Source: Burkholderia sp. SRS-46 (GTDB lineage: Bacteria; Pseudomonadota; Gammaproteobacteria; Burkholderiales; Burkholderiaceae). Taken from it: a DNA stretch of 64,000 nucleotides. Location: assembly GCF_004343775.1 (NCBI RefSeq), contig NZ_PTXL01000001.1:620001-684000 (forward strand), given 5' to 3'. Positions within the stretch are counted from its first letter, which is position 1. Every line of letters begins with the position of its first letter. Below the pieces are notes generated by a model, which did not search any database, was not told the origin of the DNA, and worked only from the letters and a program-made list of their open reading frames with translations. The translations under genes were made by a program, and so were the position numbers. Of the stretch, positions 51,737 through 60,552 are shown one piece after another.

Positions 51737-53056
51737 ATGAACATCATCTGGGCGCGCTTTCTGGTGTCGCTCGTGTTGCTCGTGCTGATCAGCGTACTGG
51801 TCGGCTTCTTTGCCGGCCCGACCGCGGGGCTCGTGTTCGCGGTCGTGATGCTGGTTGCGCAGGGCTTTTTCACCACGTTCCATACGCAGCGCCTGTGGCG
51901 GCTGCTCGACGCGCCGGTATACGGCGAAGTGCCGAGCGCGCCGGGCATCTGGGGCGAAATCTACTACCGGCTGCACAAGCTCGCGAAGCAGTGGCACGCG
52001 CAGGTGCGCCAGGTCGAGCAGCAGCATTCGCGCTTCATCCAGGCGATCCAGGCGTCGCCGAACGGCGTCGCGATGCTCGACGACCACGACCAGATCGAGT
52101 GGTGCAACGCGATCGCCGAGGTGCATTTCGGCGTCGACGCAAAGCGCGACCTGCGCCAGCACATCACGAATCTGGTCCGGCATCCGGATTTCGTCCGCTA
52201 CCTGAATGCGCAGCACTACGACGAGACGCTCGTGATGCACGGGATGGGCGACGCGCGGCAGAACGTGCTCGCGGTGCAGGTGTTTCCGTACGGCGAGAAT
52301 CGCAAGCTGCTGCTGACGCAGGACATCACCGAGCTCGAGCGCACCGACGCGATGCGGCGCGACTTCGTCGCGAACGTGTCGCACGAGCTGAAGACGCCGC
52401 TCACCGTGCTGTCGGGCTTTCTCGAGACGATGCGCGAGCTGCCGCTGAACGAGGAGGATCGCGCGCGCTACCTCGACCTGATGGATCAGCAGGCGTCGCG
52501 GATGCATCACATCGTCACCGACCTGCTGGTGCTCGCGAAACTCGAGGGCGAAAGCAAGCCGGCGGTGGATCGCCCGGTCGACATGCGCGCCGTGTTCGAT
52601 CATATGAGGGAAGACGCGCAGACGCTGTCGAACGGGCATCACGCGATCTCGTTCACGCTCGACGACACGCTCGCGGTGGCCGGCGCGCAGACGGAAATCT
52701 TCAGCGCGTTCGCGAACCTCGTCACCAACGCGATCCGCTATACGCCGGAAGGCGGCAAGATCGCCGTGTCGTGGCGGCGCGAAGGGTCGCAGGCGGTGTT
52801 CTCGGTGACGGACAGCGGCTTCGGCATTCCGGCCGCGGACCTGCCGCGCCTGACCGAGCGCTTCTACCGCGTCGATCGCAGCCGCTCGCGCGACACGGGC
52901 GGCACCGGGCTCGGGCTCGCGATCGTCAAGCACGTGCTGCAGCGGCACGACGCGCATCTGTACATCCAGAGCGAGGAAGGGCGCGGCAGCACGTTCACCG
53001 CGCGCTTCCCGGCGCTGCGCACCGTTTCCGTGAAGCCGGCGGCGTTCGAGGCCTGA
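51737..53056 (+). CDS. phoR: Phosphate regulon sensor kinase PhoR
   Basis: 439 residues. Two N-terminal helices (about 8-46) without a large periplasmic domain, a PAS-like region (100-195), the dimerisation helix with H216 in FVANVSHELKTPLTVL, and a HATPase domain with NLVTNAIRYTPEGG, GFGIPAADLPRL and GGTGLGLAIVKHVL. It phosphorylates PhoB under phosphate limitation. A bidirectional terminator follows. Confidence 0.95.
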   Translation: MNIIWARFLVSLVLLVLISVLVGFFAGPTAGLVFAVVMLVAQGFFTTFHTQRLWRLLDAPVYGEVPSAPGIWGEIYYRLHKLAKQWHAQVRQVEQQHSRFIQAIQASPNGVAMLDDHDQIEWCNAIAEVHFGVDAKRDLRQHITNLVRHPDFVRYLNAQHYDETLVMHGMGDARQNVLAVQVFPYGENRKLLLTQDITELERTDAMRRDFVANVSHELKTPLTVLSGFLETMRELPLNEEDRARYLDLMDQQASRMHHIVTDLLVLAKLEGESKPAVDRPVDMRAVFDHMREDAQTLSNGHHAISFTLDDTLAVAGAQTEIFSAFANLVTNAIRYTPEGGKIAVSWRREGSQAVFSVTDSGFGIPAADLPRLTERFYRVDRSRSRDTGGTGLGLAIVKHVLQRHDAHLYIQSEEGRGSTFTARFPALRTVSVKPAAFEA

Positions 53057-53083
53057 TCGCGCTCCGGCAGCAGCCGTCGAACA

Positions 53084-53114
53084 AAAAACGCAGCCTTGGG
53101 GGCTGCGTTTTTTT
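53084..53114. terminator. Bidirectional intrinsic terminator between phoR and ppk
   Basis: AAAAACGCAGCC/GGCTGCGTTTTT arms around loop TTGGG; A-run on the left and T-run on the right let it act on both converging transcripts. Confidence 0.85.
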
Positions 53115-53150
53115 ATGGAACGCGCGCGGCGCGAAGCCGCGCGCTGCGCA

Positions 53151-55214
53151 TCACGAGCAGAACTTCGCGAGCAGCCCGAGCTGCGCGTTGCGCGTGGTCT
53201 TGCCCGAGCGGCGCCGACGGTAGTGGCCGTCGCTGTGCATCAGCCATGCGGACTGGTTGTCGCCGAGGAACACCGACAGGCCTTCCTGGATCACGCGGCG
53301 CTTGAGCTTGCGCTCGCGGATCGGGAACGCGACCTCGACGCGGCGGAACAGGTTGCGATCCATCCAGTCCGCGCTCGACAGGTAGACGTCTTCGGCGCCG
53401 TTCGCGTGGAAGTAGTAGATCCGGTGATGCTCGAGGAAGCGGCCGACGATCGAGCGCACGGTGATGTTCTCCGACAGCCCCGGCACGCCCGGCTTCAGCG
53501 CGCAGACGCCGCGCACGATCAGGTCGACCTTCACGCCGGCCTGCGATGCCTCGTACAGCGCGCCGATCACCGACGGCTCGAGCAGCGCGTTCATCTTCGC
53601 GACGATGCGCGCGCGCTTGCCGGCGCGCGCGTGTTCGGTTTCCGCGCGGATCGCGTCGATGATGCGCGGATGCAGCGTGAACGGCGACTGCCACAGCTCG
53701 TTCAGCGTCAGCTCGCCGCCGATGCCGGTGAGCTGCTGGAACACATGATGGACGTCCTCGCAGATCTTCTGGTCGGCCGTCATCAGCCCGAAATCGGTAT
53801 AGAGGCGCGCGGTGCGCGGATGGTAGTTGCCGGTGCCGAGGTGCACGTAGCGGCGCAGCGAGGCCTTGCCGCCCCGCACGACGCGCCGCACGATCAGCAT
53901 CATCTTCGCGTGGCACTTGTGGCCGACGACGCCGTACACGACATGCGCGCCGACGGATTCGAGCTGCGAGGCCCAGTTGATGTTGGTTTCCTCGTCGAAG
54001 CGCGCGAGCAGCTCGACGACGACGGTCACTTCCTTGCCGTTGCGCGCGGCTTCCATCAGCGCGTCCATCAGCGGCGAATCGGTGCCGGTGCGGTAGATCG
54101 TCTGCTTGATCGCGACGACGCTCGGATCCCGCGCCGCCTGCTGCAGCAGCTCGAGCACGGGCTGGAAGCTCTCGTACGGGTGATGCAGCAGGAGGTCGCC
54201 GTCGTCGATCGCGTCGAACATCGTCGGCGCATTCGCGATCACCGGCGGAATCGACGCGGTGAACGGCGCGTACTTCAGGTCCGGCCGGTCGACGAGATCG
54301 GGGATCTGCATCAGCCGCACGAGGTTCACCGAACCGATCACGCGGTAGCAGTCCTTCTCGCTGAGGCTGCCTTCCTCGAGCAGGCGCCGCACGATGTGCA
54401 GCGGCGTGTCGGCGGATACCTCGAGGCGCACCGCATTGCCGAGATGGCGCGCGGGCAGTTCGCCCTGCAGCGCGACGCGCAGGTTGGTGATTTCGTCCTC
54501 GTCGACGAACAGTTCGCTGTTGCGCGTGATGCGGAACTGGTTGCAGCTCTTCACGACGAGCTGCGGAAACAGCTCGCCGACGAAGCGCTGCATGAACGAG
54601 CTCAGCAGCACGAAGCCGTGTTCGAAACCCGACAGCGCGTGCGGCATGCGCACGACGCGCGGCAGCGCGCGCGGCGCCTGCACGATGCCCATCACGGCCT
54701 GGCGGCCGAACGCGTCGCGCCCCTCGAGCTCGACGACGAAGTTCAGGCTCTTGTTCAGCACGCGCGGGAACGGGTGCGCGGGATCGAGGCCGATCGGCGT
54801 CAGCACCGGCAGCAGTTCGTCGAGGAAATAGCGCCGCGCCCACTCGGTCTGCTCGTCGTTCCACGTATCGCTGCTGTGGAAGTAGATGCCTTCCTGCTCG
54901 AGCGCCGGCAGCACCGTGTCGTGCAGCATCGTGTATTGACGGTGCACGAGCCGCTGCGCGCGCTCGACGACGAGATCGTAAGCATGCTGCAGCGACATGC
55001 CGTCGGGCGTGATCGCGCCGGGATTGTCGCGGAGCTGTTCCTGAAGGCCGGCCATGCGGACTTCGAAGAATTCGTCGAGGTTGCTGCTCGTGATGCAGAT
55101 GAAGCGCAGGCGCTCGAGGAGCGGCACATTGGGGTCGGCAGCCTGGGCGAGCACGCGCTCGTTGAAGCCGAGAATGCCGAGTTCACGGTTGAGAAGCGGG
55201 TAACGGACGGACAT
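53151..55214 (-). CDS. ppk: Polyphosphate kinase 1
   Basis: 687 residues from ATG 55214 (MSVRYPLLNRELGILGFNERV); an in-frame GTG at 55271 has no ribosome site and lies at the edge of the Pho box, so it is less likely. The four PPK1 domains are complete, with the autophosphorylated histidine in VGHKCHAKMMLI and the second conserved His region near YVHLGTGNYHPRTARLYTD. It makes polyphosphate from ATP. Divergent from ppx, the enzyme that breaks it down. Confidence 0.95.
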   Translation of the reverse strand: MSVRYPLLNRELGILGFNERVLAQAADPNVPLLERLRFICITSSNLDEFFEVRMAGLQEQLRDNPGAITPDGMSLQHAYDLVVERAQRLVHRQYTMLHDTVLPALEQEGIYFHSSDTWNDEQTEWARRYFLDELLPVLTPIGLDPAHPFPRVLNKSLNFVVELEGRDAFGRQAVMGIVQAPRALPRVVRMPHALSGFEHGFVLLSSFMQRFVGELFPQLVVKSCNQFRITRNSELFVDEDEITNLRVALQGELPARHLGNAVRLEVSADTPLHIVRRLLEEGSLSEKDCYRVIGSVNLVRLMQIPDLVDRPDLKYAPFTASIPPVIANAPTMFDAIDDGDLLLHHPYESFQPVLELLQQAARDPSVVAIKQTIYRTGTDSPLMDALMEAARNGKEVTVVVELLARFDEETNINWASQLESVGAHVVYGVVGHKCHAKMMLIVRRVVRGGKASLRRYVHLGTGNYHPRTARLYTDFGLMTADQKICEDVHHVFQQLTGIGGELTLNELWQSPFTLHPRIIDAIRAETEHARAGKRARIVAKMNALLEPSVIGALYEASQAGVKVDLIVRGVCALKPGVPGLSENITVRSIVGRFLEHHRIYYFHANGAEDVYLSSADWMDRNLFRRVEVAFPIRERKLKRRVIQEGLSVFLGDNQSAWLMHSDGHYRRRRSGKTTRNAQLGLLAKFCS

Positions 55215-55277
55215 CGGCAAAGTAGGGGGCTGATCGGGCGATGACTCGAAAGGACGCTCGGAAACTCTCACGATGAG

Positions 55278-55295
55278 ATGACGTGCTGATGACAG
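55278..55295 (-). promoter_or_regulatory. Candidate Pho box upstream of ppk
   Basis: Minus strand: CTGTCAT (55295-55289), four bases, ACGTCAT (55284-55278). The first heptamer is a perfect consensus match, the second differs at two positions, and the 11-bp step is correct. It lies 64 bp upstream of the ppk ATG. Confidence 0.6.
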
Positions 55296-55489
55296 TTGGC
55301 GTTATGTGTGAGCAAATTCTACGCTGTAATCCTTTCGTCTCATAAATGTTTCGCCTATATACAATGCTGCGGTCTGCATGCCCGGCAAACGTGACACCGG
55401 CAAGCGTTCCACGCTTAAAATGTCGCCTTTGAATGACTGCCTCGCGGCGATGCGGATGCTGCGGGTGCACGCGCAGGGAGCCCCTTCTG

Positions 55490-57004
55490 ATGGTTACAAC
55501 CCCCCACTTGCTGGCGGCCGTGGATCTCGGCTCGAACAGCTTCCGGCTGATCGTCGGGCGCATCGAGGAAACGCCGGCAGGCAGCCAGATCTATCCGGTC
55601 GACGCATTGCGCGAGCCGGTGCGGCTGGCGGCCGGCCTGTCGCGCGACAAGATGCTCGACCGCGCGTCGCAGGAGCGTGGCTGGGAGGCGCTCAAGCGGT
55701 TCGGCGAACGGTTGCGCGATTTCCACCCGGATCACGTGCGTGCGGTGGCGACCAACACGTTGCGCGTGGCGAAAAACGCCGGCGAATTCCTCGTCGAGGC
55801 GGAAGCGGCGCTCGGCTTCCCGATCGAGGTGATCGCGGGCCGCGAAGAGGCGCGCCTGATCTATGCGGGCGCCGCGCACTCGGTGCCCGCGAGCGCGGGC
55901 AAGCGGCTCGTCGTCGACATCGGCGGCGGCTCGACCGAGTTCATCATCGGCTCGCACTACACGCCGCTCGTGATGGAGAGCCTGTACATCGGCTGCGTGA
56001 GCCACAGCCGCGCGTTCTTTCCGGCCGGCAACGTCGACGAATACACGATGCGGCAGGCCGAGCTCGCGGCCAAGCGCGAGATCCAGATCATCTCGAGCGA
56101 ATACAAGAAGGCGGGCTGGGACCAGGCGATCGGCTCGTCGGGCACCGCCCGCGCGCTCGCGGAGCTCGTCGAGGCGAACGGCTTCAACGATCCGGGCGTG
56201 TCGCACGGCATTTCGCGCGGCGGGCTCGAGCGCTTGAAGCGCGCGCTGATCAAGTCGGAGAACGTCAACCGGCTGAAGCTCGTCGCGCTGAAGCCCGACC
56301 GCGTGCCGGTGCTAGCCGGCGGCCTCGCGATCATGCTCGCGGTGTTCGAGGAGCTCGGCATCGACTACGTCGACACGACCGACGGCGCGCTGCGTCTCGG
56401 CGTGCTGTACGACCTGCTCGGCCGCGCGCAGCACGAGGACATGCGCGCGGTGACCGTCGAAGGCTTCACGCGCCGCTACGGCGTCGATCGCGCGCAGTCG
56501 GAACGGATCGCCGCGCTCGCGGTGCGCTTCTACGACCAGCTCGAGGAGCCGGACGACGAGCGTCGCGAGGAAAGCCGGATGTTCGTCGGCTGGGCGGCGG
56601 CATTGCACGAGATCGGCCTGTCGATCTCGCACAGCTCGTACCACAAGCATTCCTCGTATATCGCGAGCAACGCGGACATGCCGGGTTTCTCGCGCACCGA
56701 CCAGGCGCGGCTCGCCGCGCTCGTGCTCGGTCATGCGGGCAAGCTCGGCAAGCTGTCGCAGGCGCGCGAGGTCGAATGGCCGCTGCTGTTCTGCCTGCGG
56801 CTGGCCGCGCTGCTGTGCCGGCGCCGTACCGACGCGGGGCTGCCGGACCTGTCCGTTTCGCAGATGAAGAAGGGCGGGTACGAGGTGCGCCTGCCGAGCG
56901 CATGGGTCGAGCAGAACCCGCTGACCGACTACAGCCTCAGCCAGGAGGCGGCGGAGTGGGAGAAGGTCGGTATCCCGTACCGCGTGGTATACACCGGCGC
57001 GTGA
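55490..57004 (+). CDS. ppx: Exopolyphosphatase (Ppx/GppA family)
   Basis: 504 residues from ATG 55490. Actin-like ATPase core: AAVDLGSNSFRLIVGRIE, NTLRVAKNAGEFL, REEARLIYAGA, and VVDIGGGSTEFIIG; a C-terminal HD-like helical domain (HEIGLSISHSSYHKHSSYI) follows. It removes terminal phosphates from polyphosphate or hydrolyses pppGpp. AGGGAG precedes the start. A TACAAT box near 55360 may be its -10. Confidence 0.93.
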   Translation: MVTTPHLLAAVDLGSNSFRLIVGRIEETPAGSQIYPVDALREPVRLAAGLSRDKMLDRASQERGWEALKRFGERLRDFHPDHVRAVATNTLRVAKNAGEFLVEAEAALGFPIEVIAGREEARLIYAGAAHSVPASAGKRLVVDIGGGSTEFIIGSHYTPLVMESLYIGCVSHSRAFFPAGNVDEYTMRQAELAAKREIQIISSEYKKAGWDQAIGSSGTARALAELVEANGFNDPGVSHGISRGGLERLKRALIKSENVNRLKLVALKPDRVPVLAGGLAIMLAVFEELGIDYVDTTDGALRLGVLYDLLGRAQHEDMRAVTVEGFTRRYGVDRAQSERIAALAVRFYDQLEEPDDERREESRMFVGWAAALHEIGLSISHSSYHKHSSYIASNADMPGFSRTDQARLAALVLGHAGKLGKLSQAREVEWPLLFCLRLAALLCRRRTDAGLPDLSVSQMKKGGYEVRLPSAWVEQNPLTDYSLSQEAAEWEKVGIPYRVVYTGA

Positions 57005-57056
57005 CCCGGCAGGGGCCCTCGGCGGCCCTGGCCCCGGCCGCGCTCGCGCGGCGTGC

Positions 57057-57488
57057 TCAGTCCGACGCGCAGACGATCGCGGTGAGGAACGGGAACGCGG
57101 CCTTCACGGTCGCGTCGCTGCCCGCCTTGCGCACGGCCGCCTCGACCGAGCTTTTGGTGCCTCGCACCACGACGCCGTATGCCCATTGGCCGATCGGCGT
57201 GCCGGTGCCCTGGCGGAAGATCGGGTCGTTCGCCTGGTAGCCGAGCACGACGTAGACGCCGTAGCCGTACGCGGTCAGCTCGTGCTCGGTATGGAACGCA
57301 TTCACCGAATTCGACTCGACGTGCATCGGCTCCGGCTGGATGTCGCCGGCGGCCAGCAGCGGCGCGACGAACTTGTGGCCGGTTGAATGGCAGTCGAGCG
57401 CGTCGTCGAGCGGTTTGGCGGAGGCGATGCCCGGCGCCGCCAGCGCGAGCAGCGCACCGATGAGGGCGGTCTGGAGAGCGTTATTCAT
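57057..57488 (-). CDS. Hypothetical secreted protein (143 aa)
   Basis: Signal peptide (MNNALQTALIGALLALAAPGIASA) with likely cleavage before KPLDD. The mature part has two cysteines (C33 and C140) that could form a disulfide, and segments TEHELTAYGYGVYVVLGYQ and PIGQWAYGVVVRGTK. I do not recognise a family beyond similarity to conserved Burkholderia hypotheticals. It converges on ppx. An AT-rich promoter-like stretch (TTGTAT-N17-TGTATT on the minus strand) lies near 57600-57640. Confidence 0.75.
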   Translation of the reverse strand: MNNALQTALIGALLALAAPGIASAKPLDDALDCHSTGHKFVAPLLAAGDIQPEPMHVESNSVNAFHTEHELTAYGYGVYVVLGYQANDPIFRQGTGTPIGQWAYGVVVRGTKSSVEAAVRKAGSDATVKAAFPFLTAIVCASD

Positions 57489-57918
57489 GCGTTGGTGTCG
57501 GTTGTTGCCGACTATTATCGCGTGTTCGCGCGCGGGCCGTGGTGCCGATCCCGAATCGGGCGGATTGCGCGATGCTTCCGTGTGTGCGAGTGGCGGGTGG
57601 GATTAATACATAATCCATTCATCAATCATACAAATAACCTTCATTCGCTTTTTCATCATTCCCGACCGGTTGCGCGGCCGTGAAACCCGGGTCGAACACG
57701 GCAAACGTTCGCGCGCGCGTCGAATGGCATTTCCGTCGTTGTGCGAGATGGGGCGGCAGCCAGCAGGTTTGTCATCGGGATTGACATGCGCAAGTTGGGG
57801 GGCAGCCGGCGCAGGTCGCGGATTCCACGCGGTTACGGCACTTCAGGAAGCGGCATATGCATGCGATTCCGCTGTAGCGCTGAAGTCGCCGTCAATTCAA
57901 TCGATATGGCGATCCCCG

Positions 57919-57941
57919 CATCCGTATCCGGATGATTTTTT
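57919..57941 (+). terminator. Isolated intrinsic terminator
   Basis: CATCCG-TATC-CGGATG perfect hairpin, then A and six T. No gene on the plus strand ends near it, so it may terminate an unannotated small transcript. Confidence 0.65.
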
Positions 57942-58365
57942 GCAGTGCACCCTCAGGTTTTCATGATCGATGCCGTTATTGTCATCGAGCGAGGTTCATG
58001 CGTCGTTGCGCGGGAACGCAGAAGCCATATTTCGCAGGGTTGCTTCCGACTCCCTGGTCGGATCGTTGTCCCGTGAGCTGTGCATGAGCGGGAAGTCCTT
58101 CGCGAAGGCCGTCACGGCGCTTGCGCCGGGCGTGTCGCCCAGACCAATCAAATGCAGCCCGAAGTCGCGTGCGTCAGTCGGTCGGCGTCGCACGCGTCGT
58201 GGCGATTCGCATGCGGACGTGATCGTGCGCCGCGATAACGGTTTGCTTCCGGTTCGTATGTAATGCATCGCGTGTCGATCGCATTGGCGAGCGAAACGTG
58301 TGCTGCTGCGCATTCGACGGGCGTTAAACATGGTCAAAGGGCAGATGTGGGTATCGCGTCGTTTA

Positions 58366-58393
58366 TTGATTTCATCGGGGTATCTGTTAGAAT
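58366..58393 (+). promoter_or_regulatory. Sigma-70 promoter of the aryl-polyene operon
   Basis: TTGATT (58366-58371), 16-bp spacer, TAGAAT (58388-58393). The start near 58400 gives a leader of about 150 nt before the first gene. Confidence 0.55.
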
Positions 58394-58552
58394 TCCGCCG
58401 CACGTCAACGCGGTCATGAACTCAGTAATCCTGATGAGTCGGTTGCGTTTGACGAATCGTCACATTTCCACGGGGAGTGACGCACGTTCTGTCGGGCACG
58501 GCGATTATCAATATAAAGACGCTTTCGAATAAAACCCTCAACGAGAACAACA

Positions 58553-59245
58553 ATGGCCGATTTGCATTGGACCATGCCAATCGCCAGATGGACGTCGATT
58601 TCGACCGCGGGGACGCCGGGCGTCGAATTTATCGATCCGATGGTGCGTCGCAGGCTGAGTCGGTTGTCCCGCCTTGCGTTGCAGGCAGCCCACGACTGCG
58701 TCGGGGAGCATGGCGCGCTGCGCGTGGTGTTCGCGTCGCGTCATGGCGAACTGACCCGCACGACCGGCATTCTCGGCGACATCAGCGCCGCGGAGCCGGT
58801 TTCCCCCACGGCATTCAGCCTGTCCGTCCTTAACGCCGCGAGCGGCGTGTTCGGCATCGCGCGCGGCGACCGGTCGCCGGCCACGGCCGTCGCCGCCGGG
58901 CCCGAGACCGTCGGTTATGCGTTGCTCGAGACATTCGCGCAATGCGAATCCGCGCCGTCGGCGCCGGTGTTGCTCGTCTATGCGAACGAACCCGCCGATC
59001 CGGTGTACGGCGCGCCCGACGACGCCGCCGACAGCGAAGCGCTCGCCATCCTGTTCGATGCCGGCTCGGCAGTCGGCCGCCTGACCTGCGAGATGAGCAC
59101 GACCGTCGCGGGGCGCGCGGCCGGCGTCGCGACGGACCTGACGCAAAGCGCGGCGATCCGGCGCTGCCTGTCCGCGCGCACGAGCGCGGCGTGGCAGGGG
59201 GGCGATGCATTCTGGCGCTGGAGCTGGCATGACTGCGCGGCTTGA
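58553..59245 (+). CDS. apeC: Beta-ketoacyl synthase-like chain length factor (ApeC type)
   Basis: 230 residues, matching only the N-terminal ketosynthase half (Ketoacyl-synt_2 type). FSLSVLNAASGVFGIARGDRSPATAVAAG is the region equivalent to the active-site loop; the nucleophilic Cys is absent, as in chain length factors. In APE systems such a protein pairs with a full ketosynthase to set polyene length. It is the first visible gene of the operon and overlaps the next by 17 bp. Symbol assigned from gene order and family. Confidence 0.75.
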   Translation: MADLHWTMPIARWTSISTAGTPGVEFIDPMVRRRLSRLSRLALQAAHDCVGEHGALRVVFASRHGELTRTTGILGDISAAEPVSPTAFSLSVLNAASGVFGIARGDRSPATAVAAGPETVGYALLETFAQCESAPSAPVLLVYANEPADPVYGAPDDAADSEALAILFDAGSAVGRLTCEMSTTVAGRAAGVATDLTQSAAIRRCLSARTSAAWQGGDAFWRWSWHDCAA

Positions 59246-60023
59246 CTATGGCTGGCGGCTGGTCGCCACCGGGATCAGCCTCGCGTTCTTCGCGGCATGC
59301 GGCTCGGTATTTTCGCTGGCGGTGATCGTCATCGGTGCGCTGTGGCCGCACAAGCGTTCGCGCCAGCGCGCGGTGACGCTGGTCATTCATCATTTCTTTC
59401 GCATGCTGGTCGCCGCGCTGCAGCGGTTCGGCGTGATGGCGCTCGACGTGTCGGGCGCGGCGCGACTGCGCGAAGGCGGTCCGTCGATCGTCGTGGCGAA
59501 TCATCCGACCTGGCTCGACGTCATGGTGCTGCTGTCGCTGACACCGAAGGCCTGTTGCGTCGTCAAGCGCGGGCATTGGGGCAATCCGTGCTTCTGGGGC
59601 ATCGTCCGCGCGGCCGAATACGTGAGCAACGCCGATGCGATCGAACTGGTCGAGGCCGGGGCGCGACAACTGGCTGCGGGCTACACGATGATCATCTTCC
59701 CGGAAGGCACGCGCAGCCCGGGCGCGAATCGACTCCACGCATTCTCGCGCGGCTTCGCGCACATGGCGCTGCAATCGGATCGCCCGATCCAGCCGGTCCT
59801 GATCGATTGCGATCCGCCGGTGTTCACGAAGACGCTGCGCTGGTATCACGTGCCGCCCCGCGCGTTTCACATGCGCATCAACGTGCTCGAGCCGATCGAT
59901 CCGGCCCGGCTGTGCGAGGACCGGACGTCATCGTCGCTCGCGGCACGCGGGATCGCGAGCGCCGTCGAGACGCACATCACCCAACACCTGTTTCAACATG
60001 GATACTTTAAAGCTGCAAATTAA
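59229..60023 (+). CDS. apeD: Lysophospholipid acyltransferase-like protein (ApeD type)
   Basis: 264 residues. One N-terminal membrane helix, then the PlsC-type acyltransferase blocks: NHPTWLDVMVL (NHx4D), the glycerol-phosphate-site FPEGTRSPG, and a later QPVLIDCD. In aryl-polyene clusters this enzyme is thought to help move the polyene onto a lipid anchor. Start ATG 59229 overlaps apeC. An in-frame ATG at 59205 is less likely. Confidence 0.8.
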   Translation: MTARLDYGWRLVATGISLAFFAACGSVFSLAVIVIGALWPHKRSRQRAVTLVIHHFFRMLVAALQRFGVMALDVSGAARLREGGPSIVVANHPTWLDVMVLLSLTPKACCVVKRGHWGNPCFWGIVRAAEYVSNADAIELVEAGARQLAAGYTMIIFPEGTRSPGANRLHAFSRGFAHMALQSDRPIQPVLIDCDPPVFTKTLRWYHVPPRAFHMRINVLEPIDPARLCEDRTSSSLAARGIASAVETHITQHLFQHGYFKAAN

Positions 60024-60297
60024 GCGTCTCCTGATCGAGATGCTCGACCTTCACGACATGACGGTCGACGACATCGACGACGACGCACCGCTGTTCTCGA
60101 CCGACGGCATCGGGCTGGACTCGGTCGACGCGCTGGAAGTCGGGATCATGCTGCGCAAGCGCTTCAACCTGACGATCGCCGCGAACGACGCCTCCACGCG
60201 CGCGCATTTCCGGTCGATCAACACGCTCGCGGCATTGATCGCGAGCCAGCAGGCGAATCAGACATCGAACGAAGCCGTTACGGCAAATAGGGAGTGA
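59998..60297 (+). CDS. apeE: Acyl carrier protein (ApeE type)
   Basis: 99 residues. The phosphopantetheine serine lies in GIGLDSVDALEVG. N-terminal LKLQIKRLLIEMLDL and the VDDIDDDAPLF helix-2 lead are typical ACP. Overlaps apeD by 26 bp and is followed by a second ACP after 3 bp, as in known APE clusters. Confidence 0.88.
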   Translation: MDTLKLQIKRLLIEMLDLHDMTVDDIDDDAPLFSTDGIGLDSVDALEVGIMLRKRFNLTIAANDASTRAHFRSINTLAALIASQQANQTSNEAVTANRE

Positions 60298-60300
60298 CTC

Positions 60301-60552
60301 GTGACCGACGCAGAAATCCTTGAGCGTATCCGCGCCATCTTCAACGAGAACTTCGCGATCGAGCCGGAGCGCGTCACGCCCGACACGCATCTTTTCGAGG
60401 AGCTCGATCTCGACAGCATCGATGCGGTCGATCTCGCGATCAAGCTGCAGGAAATGACGGGGCAGCGCATCAAGCCGGAGGAATTCAAATCGGTGCGCAC
60501 CGTGGGCGACGTCATCGCGGCCGTCCACACGCTGCTCGCGCGCGGTCGATGA
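60301..60552 (+). CDS. apeF: Acyl carrier protein (ApeF type)
   Basis: 83 residues from a GTG start at 60301 with GGGAGTGACTC before it. Phosphopantetheine serine in ELDLDSIDAVDLA. Distinct from the first ACP in sequence; in characterised APE systems the two ACPs have different roles in starter loading and chain elongation. The end overlaps the next gene by 4 bp. Confidence 0.88.
   Translation: MTDAEILERIRAIFNENFAIEPERVTPDTHLFEELDLDSIDAVDLAIKLQEMTGQRIKPEEFKSVRTVGDVIAAVHTLLARGR

Larger units (their letters stand above)
57489..58552. other. 1.06-kb gene-free region upstream of the aryl-polyene operon
   Basis: The open frames here (for example 57670-57966 and 57970-58263) lack hydrophobic, motif or codon-bias support. 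Base composition is lower in GC than flanking genes. It contains the promoter area of the minus-strand secreted-protein gene, an isolated terminator at 57919-57941, and the promoter and leader of the operon starting at 58553. Confidence 0.6.

Noticed and set aside
57670..58263. Open frames of about 98 codons upstream of the APE operon
   Set aside because: No ribosome sites, no family resemblance, poor codon bias, and one runs straight through an intrinsic terminator.
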